DNA of 64,000 nucleotides from RGIG8306 sp964566025. GTDB lineage: Bacteria; Bacillota; Clostridia; Lachnospirales; Lachnospiraceae. The translations under genes and the position numbers were made by a program. Below, piece after piece: positions 43,463 to 52,706 of this stretch. The stretch lies in the NCBI GenBank assembly GCA_964566025.1, contig CAZMHF010000005.1:14051-78050 (forward strand). The letters run 5' to 3'. The notes under the pieces are model-generated. The model was not told where the DNA came from and searched no databases. It saw only the letters and a list, made by a program, of their open reading frames with translations. Position 1 is the first letter of the stretch, and every line of letters begins with the position of its first letter.

Positions 43463-44377
43463 CTATCGATTATTCTTAGGCTGTTCTACAATGTGAACAT
43501 CTAGTTGATTATATGGAATGGATATATTAACTGCCTCTAACTTTTTCTTTAATTCATCATTGATTTCCCATAATGCATCAAAGTAAAATTGACTTTCCAC
43601 CCATAATCTACCCTCCACAAGAATGGCACTATCTCTATATTCTTTAATAAATGCTATCGGTTCTAATCCTTTTCCTTCTAACTTCCAGCGACTAGAAGAA
43701 ACCAATTGTAGCATTGTGCTTTTTGCCAAAGCCAAATCGTCTTTATAGGAAACTCTAATAATAATATCCACTCTTCGAGTAGGATTCATGCTATTATTGA
43801 TAATCGTTCCATTGGCAAGCTGACCATTTGGTATGATAACACCTCTGTTGTCTGGTGTGCGAAGCTTTGTGTAAAGCAGGCCAATCTCGACAACTGTTCC
43901 CGCTGTGCCATTTGCATCGGTAATATAATCATCTAATTTAAATGGCTTGGTAATTAATATAAGAATACCACCAGCTACGTTTGCTAAGCTTCCCTGCAAT
44001 GCCAAACCTAGTGTCAAACCAAGTGATCCTAATACGGCAACCATAGAAGCCGTTGCGATGGAAACGTACTCACATATGAGAAATATCAAAACCACATGCA
44101 ACAGTATACTAATTAGCGTTAACAAGAAGCTTTGTACAGCCAAATCTGTTTCTTTTTTTTCAAATATTCGTTTGAAAACTTTTAAAATTCCTTTGATGAT
44201 TTTTTTTCCGATTACCCAAATCAGAATGGCAATCAATAGTTTTATTGCCATTGATTGAAAGGCTGGCAGCCAACTTTTTAGTAGCTCCCAAAAAGCATCT
44301 CCTTTTTCTTTTAACTCTTCAATACCAAGACTTTCTTGTGAAGGTGCTTTTGCCAACATGTACCACATTGTTTTCAT
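43463..44377 (-). CDS. mscS: Small-conductance mechanosensitive channel MscS
   Basis: A 304-residue MscS family channel: three TM helices (about 40-60, 78-100 and 110-135), the pore helix with GLTLGLALQGSLANVAGG (about 117-134), then the beta domain and C-terminal cage. It protects against osmotic downshift. AGGAGG precedes ATG 44377, 8 bp after glnN. Confidence 0.93.
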   Translation of the reverse strand: MKTMWYMLAKAPSQESLGIEELKEKGDAFWELLKSWLPAFQSMAIKLLIAILIWVIGKKIIKGILKVFKRIFEKKETDLAVQSFLLTLISILLHVVLIFLICEYVSIATASMVAVLGSLGLTLGLALQGSLANVAGGILILITKPFKLDDYITDANGTAGTVVEIGLLYTKLRTPDNRGVIIPNGQLANGTIINNSMNPTRRVDIIIRVSYKDDLALAKSTMLQLVSSSRWKLEGKGLEPIAFIKEYRDSAILVEGRLWVESQFYFDALWEINDELKKKLEAVNISIPYNQLDVHIVEQPKNNR

Positions 44378-44385
44378 AATACCTC

Positions 44386-46500
44386 CTACACCTCAAATAG
44401 CAATTCACTGTATGTTGGGAATGGCCACATTTCATGATCGACCATTTTTTCTAATTCATCGATTGGTGCTCGAAGATTACTCATAATTGGTACGATTTTA
44501 TTGCAATATGCCAAGGCCTTTTCCTTTGCGTTTATAATCGCACAAGCTGCCATTTTCTCTTCTTTTAAGGAAACAAGGGCGATCTGTGCTTGTTTTAATA
44601 GTTCACTACAACGCATCAATAACTCTTTTTGAACAGATACATCTGCCTCTTGACATGCGTGTGTAATTTCATTAATAGAATTTGCTATCATCCCCACATA
44701 TTTCATCACGCAAGGAATGATTTGCTTTTCGACCATGTCGATCATCGTCAATGCTTCGATATTGATTGCCTTTGCATAGGCAATGTATTTAATCTCTGTA
44801 CGTGATTCAAGCTCAGCTCTTGTGAAAATTTTAAACTTTTCAAATAGTGCAACCGCATCATCTGTCACTAACGAATCAATAGCAGACACCATATTTCGAT
44901 TGTTTGGCAACCCACGACGGGCAGCTTCTTCAATCCACTCCTTTGCATAACCATTTCCGTTGAAAATAATTCTTCTATGCTCTGTGAAATATTCTTTAAT
45001 CATATCATGAACAGCCATATCAAAATCACTTGCATTTTCAAGGACTTCTGCTGTTTCACAAAATGCCTCGGCAACAATTGCATTTAAAACGATATTTGGC
45101 TCAGCAATAGAATCCGAAGAACCAACCATTCTAAATTCAAATTTATTTCCTGTAAAAGCAAATGGTGATGTTCGATTGCGATCTGTTGCATCACGTGTAA
45201 AACGTGGAAGTGTCGCTACACCTGTGGTTAGCTTTCCACCTGTTTTCAAATGAGATGCCTCACCTGTTTCTACTAATTGATCTACCACATCTTCCAACTG
45301 TTCACCTAGAAATACGGATATAATTGTTGGAGGAGCTTCATTGGCACCTAGGCGTAGGTCATTGCCCACATTGGCAGCTGACTCACGAAGTAAATCCGCA
45401 TGTTTATCAACCGCTTTTAAAATACAAGCAAGTACTAGTAAAAATTGAATGTTTTGATGTGGCGTTTTTCCTGGCTCTAATAGATTAATGCCATTATCCG
45501 TTACTAGCGACCAGTTATTGTGTTTTCCTGAGCCATTTACCCAAGCGAATGGCTTTTCATGAAGCAAGCATGTTAAACCACGACGATGAGCCACCTTCTT
45601 TAGTGTCTCCATAATAATCTGGTTATGGTCTGCTGCGATATTCGCCTGTGCATAAATAGGTGCTAATTCATGTTGTGCAGGTGCTACTTCGTTATGTTGT
45701 GTCTTTGCACTAACACCTAATTTCCAGCACTCTTCATTTAGCTCCTTCATAAAACCACCCACTCGCTCACGAATGGTGCCGTAATAATGATCTTCTAATT
45801 CTTGGCCTTTTGGTGGCATCGCACCAAACAATGTTCGTCCTGTAAAAATCAAATCTTCGCGCTTTAAATATTTTGCCTTGTCAATAAGGAAATATTCTTG
45901 CTCTGCACCAACGGAAACATTGATTTTTTTTGCCTCTGTATTTCCAAACAAGCGCACAATTCTAAGTGCTTGTGTGCTAATTGCCTCCATCGAACGAAGA
46001 AGCGGCGTTTTTTTATCAAGCGCCTCACCTTTATAAGAGCAAAACGCCGTAGGAATACATAAAATTGCCCCTGTCGCATCTTCTTTTATAAATGCTGGTG
46101 ATGTACAATCCCATGCTGTATAGCCTCTCGCTTCAAAAGTTGCGCGTAATCCTCCATTTGGAAAGGAAGAAGCATCTGATTCGCCTTTTATTAATTCTTT
46201 TCCTGAGAATTCAAGAAGAACTTTTCCCTCAGAATTCGGGCTTGTAATAAAAGCATCATGCTTTTCAGCCGTAATACCTGTGAGTGGTTGAAACCAGTGA
46301 GTATAGTGGGTTGCCCCTTTTTCGATAGCCCAATCCTTCATTTCATTGGCGATAACACCTGCTATCTTAGGATTTAGTTCTTTACCTTCATCTATGGTTT
46401 GCTTTAATTCTTCGTATACCTCTCTTGGTAAACGCTCACGCATCACAGATTCGCCAAATACATTTGAACCAAATTGCTTTGCGACATCAAAGTTATTCAT
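44386..46500 (-). CDS. glnN: Type III glutamine synthetase
   Basis: A 704-residue glutamine synthetase of the GlnN type, about 250 residues longer than GlnA. The N-terminal region has FGSNVFGESVM and the active region includes VSVGAEQEYFLIDK (about 198-211), HNEVAPAQHELAPI (about 265-278) and GSGKHNNWSL (about 325-334), with RNRTSPFAFTGNKFEFRM later. It assimilates ammonia. I chose ATG 46500, which has AAGGATGGGGA at the right distance; the ATG four codons earlier is too close. Confidence 0.95.
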   Translation of the reverse strand: MNNFDVAKQFGSNVFGESVMRERLPREVYEELKQTIDEGKELNPKIAGVIANEMKDWAIEKGATHYTHWFQPLTGITAEKHDAFITSPNSEGKVLLEFSGKELIKGESDASSFPNGGLRATFEARGYTAWDCTSPAFIKEDATGAILCIPTAFCSYKGEALDKKTPLLRSMEAISTQALRIVRLFGNTEAKKINVSVGAEQEYFLIDKAKYLKREDLIFTGRTLFGAMPPKGQELEDHYYGTIRERVGGFMKELNEECWKLGVSAKTQHNEVAPAQHELAPIYAQANIAADHNQIIMETLKKVAHRRGLTCLLHEKPFAWVNGSGKHNNWSLVTDNGINLLEPGKTPHQNIQFLLVLACILKAVDKHADLLRESAANVGNDLRLGANEAPPTIISVFLGEQLEDVVDQLVETGEASHLKTGGKLTTGVATLPRFTRDATDRNRTSPFAFTGNKFEFRMVGSSDSIAEPNIVLNAIVAEAFCETAEVLENASDFDMAVHDMIKEYFTEHRRIIFNGNGYAKEWIEEAARRGLPNNRNMVSAIDSLVTDDAVALFEKFKIFTRAELESRTEIKYIAYAKAINIEALTMIDMVEKQIIPCVMKYVGMIANSINEITHACQEADVSVQKELLMRCSELLKQAQIALVSLKEEKMAACAIINAKEKALAYCNKIVPIMSNLRAPIDELEKMVDHEMWPFPTYSELLFEV

Positions 46501-46527
46501 GATTTTCCCCATCCTTGTTCTGTATTG

Positions 46528-47517
46528 TTATCTACGGATTGCGTTCACAATAAAACGAACGCTCTCATCGTCTGTACAGCATACCATCGTAATAACTGTA
46601 TCATCAGTTGTTACATTGATTCCCGTATCATACAAACGTCTTTCATTCATATTGTCAATTACGTATTTTTGGAAATGCTCTTTCTCACGAAGGCTTCCGC
46701 GGAAAATGCCGTGAATATATGGATTTTCATAAACGGCACATATCTCATACACGATTTTTTCATCTGGCGTAATGATATATACAAACGGATTCTCTTTCCA
46801 AAACTCCATATCACGATATCTGTGAAGCTGCGTAAACATCGTATCATCATTTCGATAATGTCCATATACAATTGTCGAAGGATCTGTAAAATTCGATGTT
46901 TGTTGATAATCTAGAAAAATCGCTCCTGCGTTATTTTCGATATTGCTTGCTGTATATCTTAAATAATGTGAATTGTCAGTTGTTTGACAAATCGGATAGG
47001 AAATATCTGTCCCTGGAATTTCAATGTATCCAATAACCTCTTCATTTCTTTTTTTCAATAAGTCAAAGCGTATATTCGGAAGCGATGCCAATGCTGGCAA
47101 TGGCTTATTTGCAATTGACCCTGTTGGCTTTCCATGCTCTATTGGAGCGGTTGGGTCGATTGGTTTTGTTGTACCAATTAGCGGTGGCTGGTAATTTGTA
47201 TTTCCGCTTGAGCTTGGAAGTTCTGGCACCGTAACAGCTGAAATGCTTGCATCCGTTTCATCTTCCCCTGGTGCTTGACTTGACTCATTTTCCTTTGTAC
47301 TACCTGGCTCACGCACACTTTCTTTCATTTTGTCATATTCGTCTTTAGCGGCACGAGATTCTTTCCACGCCTTGTACAAAACGGAAGAAGCAATCAAAAA
47401 AACAATCATGGAAATTGCTAGGACCACATAACGCATAATTTCCTTCGCTTTTCTTTTCTTTTTCACATCGTTTATTTCTTCTGTTTCTTGAATATTGTTA
47501 TCTTTATTTTTATCCAT
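46528..47517 (-). CDS. srtB: Class B sortase
   Basis: A 329-residue membrane transpeptidase: a TM helix (about 28-48), a Pro/Ser/Thr-rich linker, and a sortase domain (about 140-329). Catalytic His is in VYGHYRNDD, Cys in TMVCCTDD and Arg in SVRFIVNA. The usual TLxTC motif reads TMVCC, so the residue before the catalytic Cys is also Cys. The length and EIPGTDISYPICQ opening are class B-like. It lies 24 bp after the GH5 gene and 27 bp before glnN. GGAG precedes ATG 47517. No sorting-signal substrate is encoded next to it. Confidence 0.9.
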   Translation of the reverse strand: MDKNKDNNIQETEEINDVKKKRKAKEIMRYVVLAISMIVFLIASSVLYKAWKESRAAKDEYDKMKESVREPGSTKENESSQAPGEDETDASISAVTVPELPSSSGNTNYQPPLIGTTKPIDPTAPIEHGKPTGSIANKPLPALASLPNIRFDLLKKRNEEVIGYIEIPGTDISYPICQTTDNSHYLRYTASNIENNAGAIFLDYQQTSNFTDPSTIVYGHYRNDDTMFTQLHRYRDMEFWKENPFVYIITPDEKIVYEICAVYENPYIHGIFRGSLREKEHFQKYVIDNMNERRLYDTGINVTTDDTVITMVCCTDDESVRFIVNAIRR

Positions 47518-47540
47518 TCATTTTCTCCAAAATTATTTTA

Positions 47541-48620
47541 TTACTCTTTGGTTTCATTGAATACTGTGCAGATTTTTGAAGTTTTTCGAATTCCATTTGG
47601 CCCATTTACAAGTGGTTCTCCCCACTCTGGTGATAATTCTCTTCCTTTCCAATCAAGAGAAATATCTAGGTACTCTACATCTGTGGAATTCCCTTTCCAT
47701 GACCATGCTAAGTATCCAATTTTGTTCTCTTCGCAATATTCCATCAAAAACTCTTCTTCAACATCGCCATCTGTATGTTTGTATCCAAACTCACCAATTG
47801 CCACGCAAAGTCCTCGACCTTCAATTGCATCTAGTGTCTCTTGTATTTTTTTCTTCGATCCACCAGCACTACCATACATATGAATTGAAAACATGGTGTT
47901 ACGATCTGGATCCGCCAAGAATACATTAGTACCTTTATCAATAATGGCCTTTCCGCCTTGTCCCCATCCAGGAGCATCTACCATAATGGTGTTTTTGATT
48001 CCTGCTTCACGAAGGCGTGGAATTGCTTTCATATACGCCTGTGCCCAAGTATCTGCTTTTTCATTGCCCTGCCATTCATTGATAATATTAAGAATGGCGT
48101 ACGCCTCTTGCCCAATTAATGCATCCTTTACTTCAATCCAATAGTCTGTTGCCTTTTCTACATAAGAAGCATCATTTTTTCCTGTTCCGTCATGGACCTC
48201 AATAACAGCAATTATATTGTATCGCTTACATTGTGCAATAATCGCTTCGATTGTTTTTTGATTGTCTTTTGTGTATTCCACACCGTTTGACACAACAACA
48301 CGAACCGCATTTGAACCCGTTTTTTCAGAAATTGTCTTGAATATGTGTGGTAATTGATCTTGAAACCATGTGTGCGAGTGATTTAAACCGCGCATCACAA
48401 ATGGTTCATTATTTGCATCAAGTAACACTCCTTTTTCTATATGGAAACCAACTGCTATTTCTGTTGGCAATGTCGTCGCCTCAGTCGACTCAATCGCTTC
48501 TAGAGTGGAAGTAGTGGTTTTGTTTTCGTTGTCATTTTCTTTTTTACATCCCATTAATAAAATCATCATCACAACTAATAGCAGTGATGATTTCACCATC
48601 TTTTTCATAGCCTTTTTCAT
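47541..48620 (-). CDS. Family 5 glycoside hydrolase lipoprotein (mannanase-like)
   Basis: A 359-residue secreted lipoprotein: lipobox LMGC at about residues 20-23, a Thr/Glu-rich linker, then a GH5 barrel. The acid/base glutamate is in ILNIINEWQGN and the nucleophile in AIGEFGYKH; FSIHMYGSAGG, MRGLNHSHTWF and LAWSWKGN are close to bacterial GH5_8-type beta-mannanases. The substrate is an inference. ATG 48620 follows AAGGAG; upstream codons are not used. Confidence 0.85.
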   Translation of the reverse strand: MKKAMKKMVKSSLLLVVMMILLMGCKKENDNENKTTTSTLEAIESTEATTLPTEIAVGFHIEKGVLLDANNEPFVMRGLNHSHTWFQDQLPHIFKTISEKTGSNAVRVVVSNGVEYTKDNQKTIEAIIAQCKRYNIIAVIEVHDGTGKNDASYVEKATDYWIEVKDALIGQEAYAILNIINEWQGNEKADTWAQAYMKAIPRLREAGIKNTIMVDAPGWGQGGKAIIDKGTNVFLADPDRNTMFSIHMYGSAGGSKKKIQETLDAIEGRGLCVAIGEFGYKHTDGDVEEEFLMEYCEENKIGYLAWSWKGNSTDVEYLDISLDWKGRELSPEWGEPLVNGPNGIRKTSKICTVFNETKE

Positions 48621-48658
48621 ATTGCACTCCTTGTGTGGCTGCGTATCCTTATTTGTTA

Positions 48659-48692
48659 AATATGCGAAATAGTGATGACTATTTCGCATATT
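48659..48692. terminator. Perfect 15-bp palindromic stem between fba and the GH5 gene
   Basis: AATATGCGAAATAGT (48659-48673), GATG, ACTATTTCGCATATT (48678-48692). It lies 30 bp past the fba stop, so a terminator is likely, but the T-run is weak on the minus strand; an operator for the GH5 gene is the alternative. Confidence 0.55.
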
Positions 48693-48721
48693 GATTGTAG
48701 TTTATTTCAAATAATAATTTC

Positions 48722-49585
48722 TTATGCTTGTCCTACTGAACCAAACAACTCCATTTTTTCTTTTACAGTTGCTTGAATTGCTTTGAAACCTGGTTCTAAG
48801 ATTTTTCGAGGATCAAATCCTTTTCCTACTAAATCCTTGCCCTCTTCAAAATATTTGCGAGTAGCTTCTTGGAATGACAATTGACATTCTGTATTTACGT
48901 TGATTTTTGCTACACCTAGTGAAATAGCTTTTTTGATCATATCTTCAGGAATACCTGTACCACCATGTAATACAAGTGGCATATCACCTGTTAGGTTGTT
49001 GATTGCTTCCAATGTCTCAAAGCTTAATCCTTCCCAGTTTTCAGGATACTTACCGTGAATATTTCCAATACCTGCTGCAAGCATTGTAACACCAAGATCA
49101 GCAATCATCTTACATTCATTTGGATCGGCACATTCGCCCTTTCCAATAACACCATCTTCTTCTCCACCAATTGAACCAACTTCTGCTTCAAGGGAAAGAT
49201 TCTTTTGTGCACAAACCTTCACTAATTCGGTTGTCTTAGCGATATTTTCTTCGATTGGGTAATGAGAACCATCAAACATAACAGACGAAAAACCTGCATC
49301 GATACATGCATAACAAGCATCGTAGCTACCATGATCTAAATGCAATGCAACTGGTACTGTAATTTTTAATTCTTCTAACATACCGTTTACCATACCTACG
49401 ATGGTTTTGTAACCGCCCATGTATTTTCCAGCGCCTTCTGATACACCTAAAATAACTGGTGATTGTAGTTCTTGTGCTGTCAATAAAACTGCTTTTGTCC
49501 ACTCTAGGTTGTTAATATTAAATTGACCTACTGCGTACTTACCCGCTTTTGCTTTTTGTAGCATGTCTTTTGCTGAAACTAACAT
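48722..49585 (-). CDS. fba: Class II fructose-bisphosphate aldolase
   Basis: A 287-residue zinc aldolase of glycolysis. Zinc ligands: the pair in VALHLDHGSYDAC (about 78-90), the VLHGGTGIPEDM loop (about 207-218) and VMFDGSHYPIEEN (about 102-114). NVNTECQLSF is the usual GKINVNTE region. ATG 49585 with ATGGAGGATTG upstream; a longer frame has no site. A TATAAT at 49626-49631 with a poor -35 is a candidate promoter. Confidence 0.95.
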   Translation of the reverse strand: MLVSAKDMLQKAKAGKYAVGQFNINNLEWTKAVLLTAQELQSPVILGVSEGAGKYMGGYKTIVGMVNGMLEELKITVPVALHLDHGSYDACYACIDAGFSSVMFDGSHYPIEENIAKTTELVKVCAQKNLSLEAEVGSIGGEEDGVIGKGECADPNECKMIADLGVTMLAAGIGNIHGKYPENWEGLSFETLEAINNLTGDMPLVLHGGTGIPEDMIKKAISLGVAKINVNTECQLSFQEATRKYFEEGKDLVGKGFDPRKILEPGFKAIQATVKEKMELFGSVGQA

Positions 49586-49683
49586 CTCAATCCTCCATAA
49601 ACTTAAATTCTTTTGTAACTTATTTATTATACTCCATTTTAAATGAAAAGGGAACACGAAATTATAAACTTACTTGCCGTATA

Positions 49684-51459
49684 TTATAAAATTTTCTTTA
49701 ACATTTTTTCTTCACGACTATGGCAAGTCATAATAATAACCTGACAATTCAAAGACTTTAGAAGCTTGAGCGCCTCGAATACTCTAGAATCATCATAATA
49801 AGCAAATGTATCATCCAACAACAAAGGCATATTTGCTTGTGGCCAAAATAGTTTTGAAGCGGAAAGGCGAATTGACAAATAAACTTGCTCGATTGTTCCT
49901 CGACTCACTTGATAAATTGGTATCAAATGATCTTTTGTGTGCAAGTAGATTGAAAAATCCTCCTTGATCACAAGTTGCGTATATTTGCCCTTTGTCACCA
50001 TCGCAAGATATTCACTTGCCTTTTTGTTTAGCTCATCTCCAAACGAATCATGTATTTCCTGTGCCACCGTTTCCAATGTCTTAATTGCCAATACGATTGC
50101 TTGTTTTTCAACCAAAATTCGATTGTTTAAATCATATTTTTCCTCTGCGCTGTCTAATACTGCAATGGAAGCATTGTATTCATCTAGTTTTTGTTGTTGT
50201 TCCCAGGATAGCTTCATGATTTCTTTTTCAAGCATATCAATTTCGCCATGAATTTCTTGATATTCTTCTGGATACGATTCTGATCGCTTTAGTATCAAAT
50301 CTTGCTGAAGCTTCGTAATTCGTTCGATTGATTCCTCTGCCTCTTCGCATTTGTTTCTTTTGTCGGAAAGAAGCTTATATATAATGGTTCTTTGTTTGTG
50401 TAACTTTGCAATAGCAAGCGAAACAATCACACTAACAACACCAAGACCCATAAGCGCCCACCAATATTCAAACAGTGGATGTGGTAAATCTCTTTCCCAA
50501 ACCATATAAACTAAAACGAATATCGCAAAGCCAGCTAAAAACAATAATAACCCCAAGATTTTGAGGATGGCTGACACTTTTGATTCTTTATTAGGTTCCC
50601 TTGCTGCCTCTAGATCTTTGTATTTTTTGGCGTAGCGATCTCTTTTTAGCTTTTCTAAATCAGATGACCAACGATTTAATTCGCGTTTTAGTCGGTTCAA
50701 TTGGCTATTATAATCCAAAATCGACTTCTCAAGTTCTTGTTGCTTTTCTTTTTCGTTTGAATAGCGATTAAATTCTTCTTCTTTTTTCTCAAGAAGTTGC
50801 TCTTGTAAATCCTGTTCTTTTGATGAAAGCGTTTCGATTTCCTGTTCTAAAAACAAGCTTTCGCTTTTTGCCTTTGTCACTTGTTCGTCCACATCATCCA
50901 AATATAACGCATCGTATCTTTCTAATTCTTCATGCAAATGCACCTTTGATTTTTCTAAATCTATTTCTAATGTTTTTGCACTTTGTAAATTAGCCATGTG
51001 ACTTCGTAGCTCTAACACAAGCCCATCATCTGTTGGACTTTTTAGCTGTCCGATGCTTACCGTGTTATTATAGATGGATTCCGTCATTCCTAAAAGTAAT
51101 CTTTCGAGTTCCTCTTCAGCAGGCACCATCTCCATTCCTGTATTTTCATTGTATAAATGCATATAGCGATTTGTCTTTAAAAAGCTTCGCTCTAATCGGT
51201 AATTTGTTTCATTTACCAAAAACCACATAACGCCCGAAAACTCCCCTTGGTTATCCCATGGTTCGTACTGCGCATACAAATCTTGTACACCCTTTGAGCG
51301 TTGCTTATCAATTCCAAATAACATCCCTCTGATAAATGCATGTATCGTGGATTTTCCTGCCTCGTTTTTTCCGTAAATAACATTCACTCCCTGATCAAAA
51401 GGGATACGCTTGTGGTGAAACTTACCGAAATGCGTCAATTCTAATTCTCTGATAATCAT
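49684..51459 (-). CDS. yhaN: YhaN/SbcC-like AAA ATPase
   Basis: A 591-residue SMC-type ATPase. The N-terminal P-loop is in IYGKNEAGKSTIHAF (about 28-42); a coiled coil with two short TM-like hydrophobic segments (about 298-325 and 330-350) fills the middle, and the C-terminal ABC-like half has YQVSRGTIEQVYLSIRLS (signature) and MPLLLDDTFAYYDD (Walker B). It should act with the nuclease YhaO at DNA ends. Bacillus YhaN is about 960 residues, so this one is short in the coiled coil. The start overlaps nothing; it is 13 bp after yhaO. Confidence 0.85.
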   Translation of the reverse strand: MIIRELELTHFGKFHHKRIPFDQGVNVIYGKNEAGKSTIHAFIRGMLFGIDKQRSKGVQDLYAQYEPWDNQGEFSGVMWFLVNETNYRLERSFLKTNRYMHLYNENTGMEMVPAEEELERLLLGMTESIYNNTVSIGQLKSPTDDGLVLELRSHMANLQSAKTLEIDLEKSKVHLHEELERYDALYLDDVDEQVTKAKSESLFLEQEIETLSSKEQDLQEQLLEKKEEEFNRYSNEKEKQQELEKSILDYNSQLNRLKRELNRWSSDLEKLKRDRYAKKYKDLEAAREPNKESKVSAILKILGLLLFLAGFAIFVLVYMVWERDLPHPLFEYWWALMGLGVVSVIVSLAIAKLHKQRTIIYKLLSDKRNKCEEAEESIERITKLQQDLILKRSESYPEEYQEIHGEIDMLEKEIMKLSWEQQQKLDEYNASIAVLDSAEEKYDLNNRILVEKQAIVLAIKTLETVAQEIHDSFGDELNKKASEYLAMVTKGKYTQLVIKEDFSIYLHTKDHLIPIYQVSRGTIEQVYLSIRLSASKLFWPQANMPLLLDDTFAYYDDSRVFEALKLLKSLNCQVIIMTCHSREEKMLKKIL

Positions 51460-51472
51460 TTTCATTCCCTTT

Positions 51473-52519
51473 CTAATCGCTCATCAATGCTTCCAAACCA
51501 TAAAATAGTGCCTTTTGATTTGTTTCACTAGCCGGCATCGCTTGCAATGCCTCCATGTATTTCCCAATAATGTCTTCTTTGTGTTCGTTATAAATCGCTA
51601 GTAGATTGTATTCTGGAACCGTTTTATCGATTACCTCAAGAACGTTTCCTATCTCGAATAATTGTGCTACCTCGACTTTTTTATCCGAATCGTGTTTCCC
51701 CTCTATAATAACTTTATAAATATTATTGTCCCCACACTCCTCTATCACGGATTGTATTCTTTCTTTTAATTCTTGATTTGTCGTATCCGCCGTCATCGTC
51801 ACTTTCAAAGATACGTATTCTCTTTTTGCAATTGGGACGAATGAAATTTTCGTTCCATCTTCTAGAATTTCTCCTATAATATATCCATGCTTTCCTGTTT
51901 CGCTTTTTTCGATTGGCTCAAGCGCTCCACTATACGCCATACGTTGTTGTTCAAAAAGTTTTGGCGTATGAAAATATCCTAACGCAATATAATGGAATTC
52001 TTTTTGCGCAAGTTGATTTAATTTCATTGGAATATGGTTTTCATCTCCACCGTATGCCATCAAAATTCGATAGGTACGATCTTTTTTTACAGACACCTCA
52101 TCATAAAGTGCTTCCGTTATTTGAGGACGATTGTAGCTTAACCCCCAAACCTCTGTGTCAATTAATGGAAAATAGACTTTATCCATTTGTGTATTTGTAA
52201 GAAAATGAATATTCTCATGCCACTCAAAATCCAAATAGCGTGATGATTCCTTTAAATAATCGTAGCTACCTGCAATAATTACAACCTGTGTTTGAACTAA
52301 TTTTGATAAAATATAATTCACTTCTTTTAATTCCTTCTTCAATGGCTGACGATGAAATAAATCGCCACTTATCAAAAGAAGGTCTGCACGCTCATTGTTG
52401 CATATCGGTACAATTTTCTCGAAGGTCTCCCATATTTCTTTTTCTCTTTCTTTTGCCCATACTTTCCCCGCATCTGGTATGGCTCCTAAATGCACGTCTG
52501 CAATGTGAATAAACTTCAT
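51473..52519 (-). CDS. yhaO: YhaO/SbcD-like DNA repair metallophosphoesterase
   Basis: A 348-residue calcineurin-like nuclease: metal motifs FIHIADVHLGA (2-12), LLISGDLFHRQP (about 49-60), GSYD (about 85-88) and YIALGYFHT (about 177-185). The usual GNHD motif is GSYD, a notable change. It pairs with the YhaN-like ATPase. GAGGTGAC lies before ATG 52519. It has its own promoter, divergent from the cysteine desulfurase. Confidence 0.87.
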   Translation of the reverse strand: MKFIHIADVHLGAIPDAGKVWAKEREKEIWETFEKIVPICNNERADLLLISGDLFHRQPLKKELKEVNYILSKLVQTQVVIIAGSYDYLKESSRYLDFEWHENIHFLTNTQMDKVYFPLIDTEVWGLSYNRPQITEALYDEVSVKKDRTYRILMAYGGDENHIPMKLNQLAQKEFHYIALGYFHTPKLFEQQRMAYSGALEPIEKSETGKHGYIIGEILEDGTKISFVPIAKREYVSLKVTMTADTTNQELKERIQSVIEECGDNNIYKVIIEGKHDSDKKVEVAQLFEIGNVLEVIDKTVPEYNLLAIYNEHKEDIIGKYMEALQAMPASETNQKALFYGLEALMSD

Positions 52520-52561
52520 ATTTGTCACCTCATCATTTCATCAGCTTTTTCCCTACTTTAG

Positions 52562-52590
52562 ATTATACTATTTTCGAAAAGCCCTTGCAA
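52562..52590 (-). promoter_or_regulatory. Promoter of the yhaO-yhaN pair
   Basis: Minus strand TTGCAA (52585-52590), 17 bp, TATAAT (52562-52567). Confidence 0.75.
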
Positions 52591-52610
52591 GACAAAATAG
52601 TGAAATCCTC

Positions 52611-52639
52611 TTGACTCATAAAATTTAGAATGCTATTAT
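52611..52639 (+). promoter_or_regulatory. Promoter of the cysteine desulfurase gene
   Basis: Plus strand TTGACT (52611-52616), 17 bp, TATTAT (52634-52639), divergent from the yhaO promoter. Confidence 0.7.
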
Positions 52640-52706
52640 TCTTTCATTATATGTATTTTCTTTCTACGATAAAATACGCAGTCCGCAATAATTGAGGAGG
52701 CTTTTT

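Noticed and set aside
46474..46914. 146-codon plus-strand frame
   Set aside because: Antisense to the sortase gene, low-quality composition, no ribosome site.
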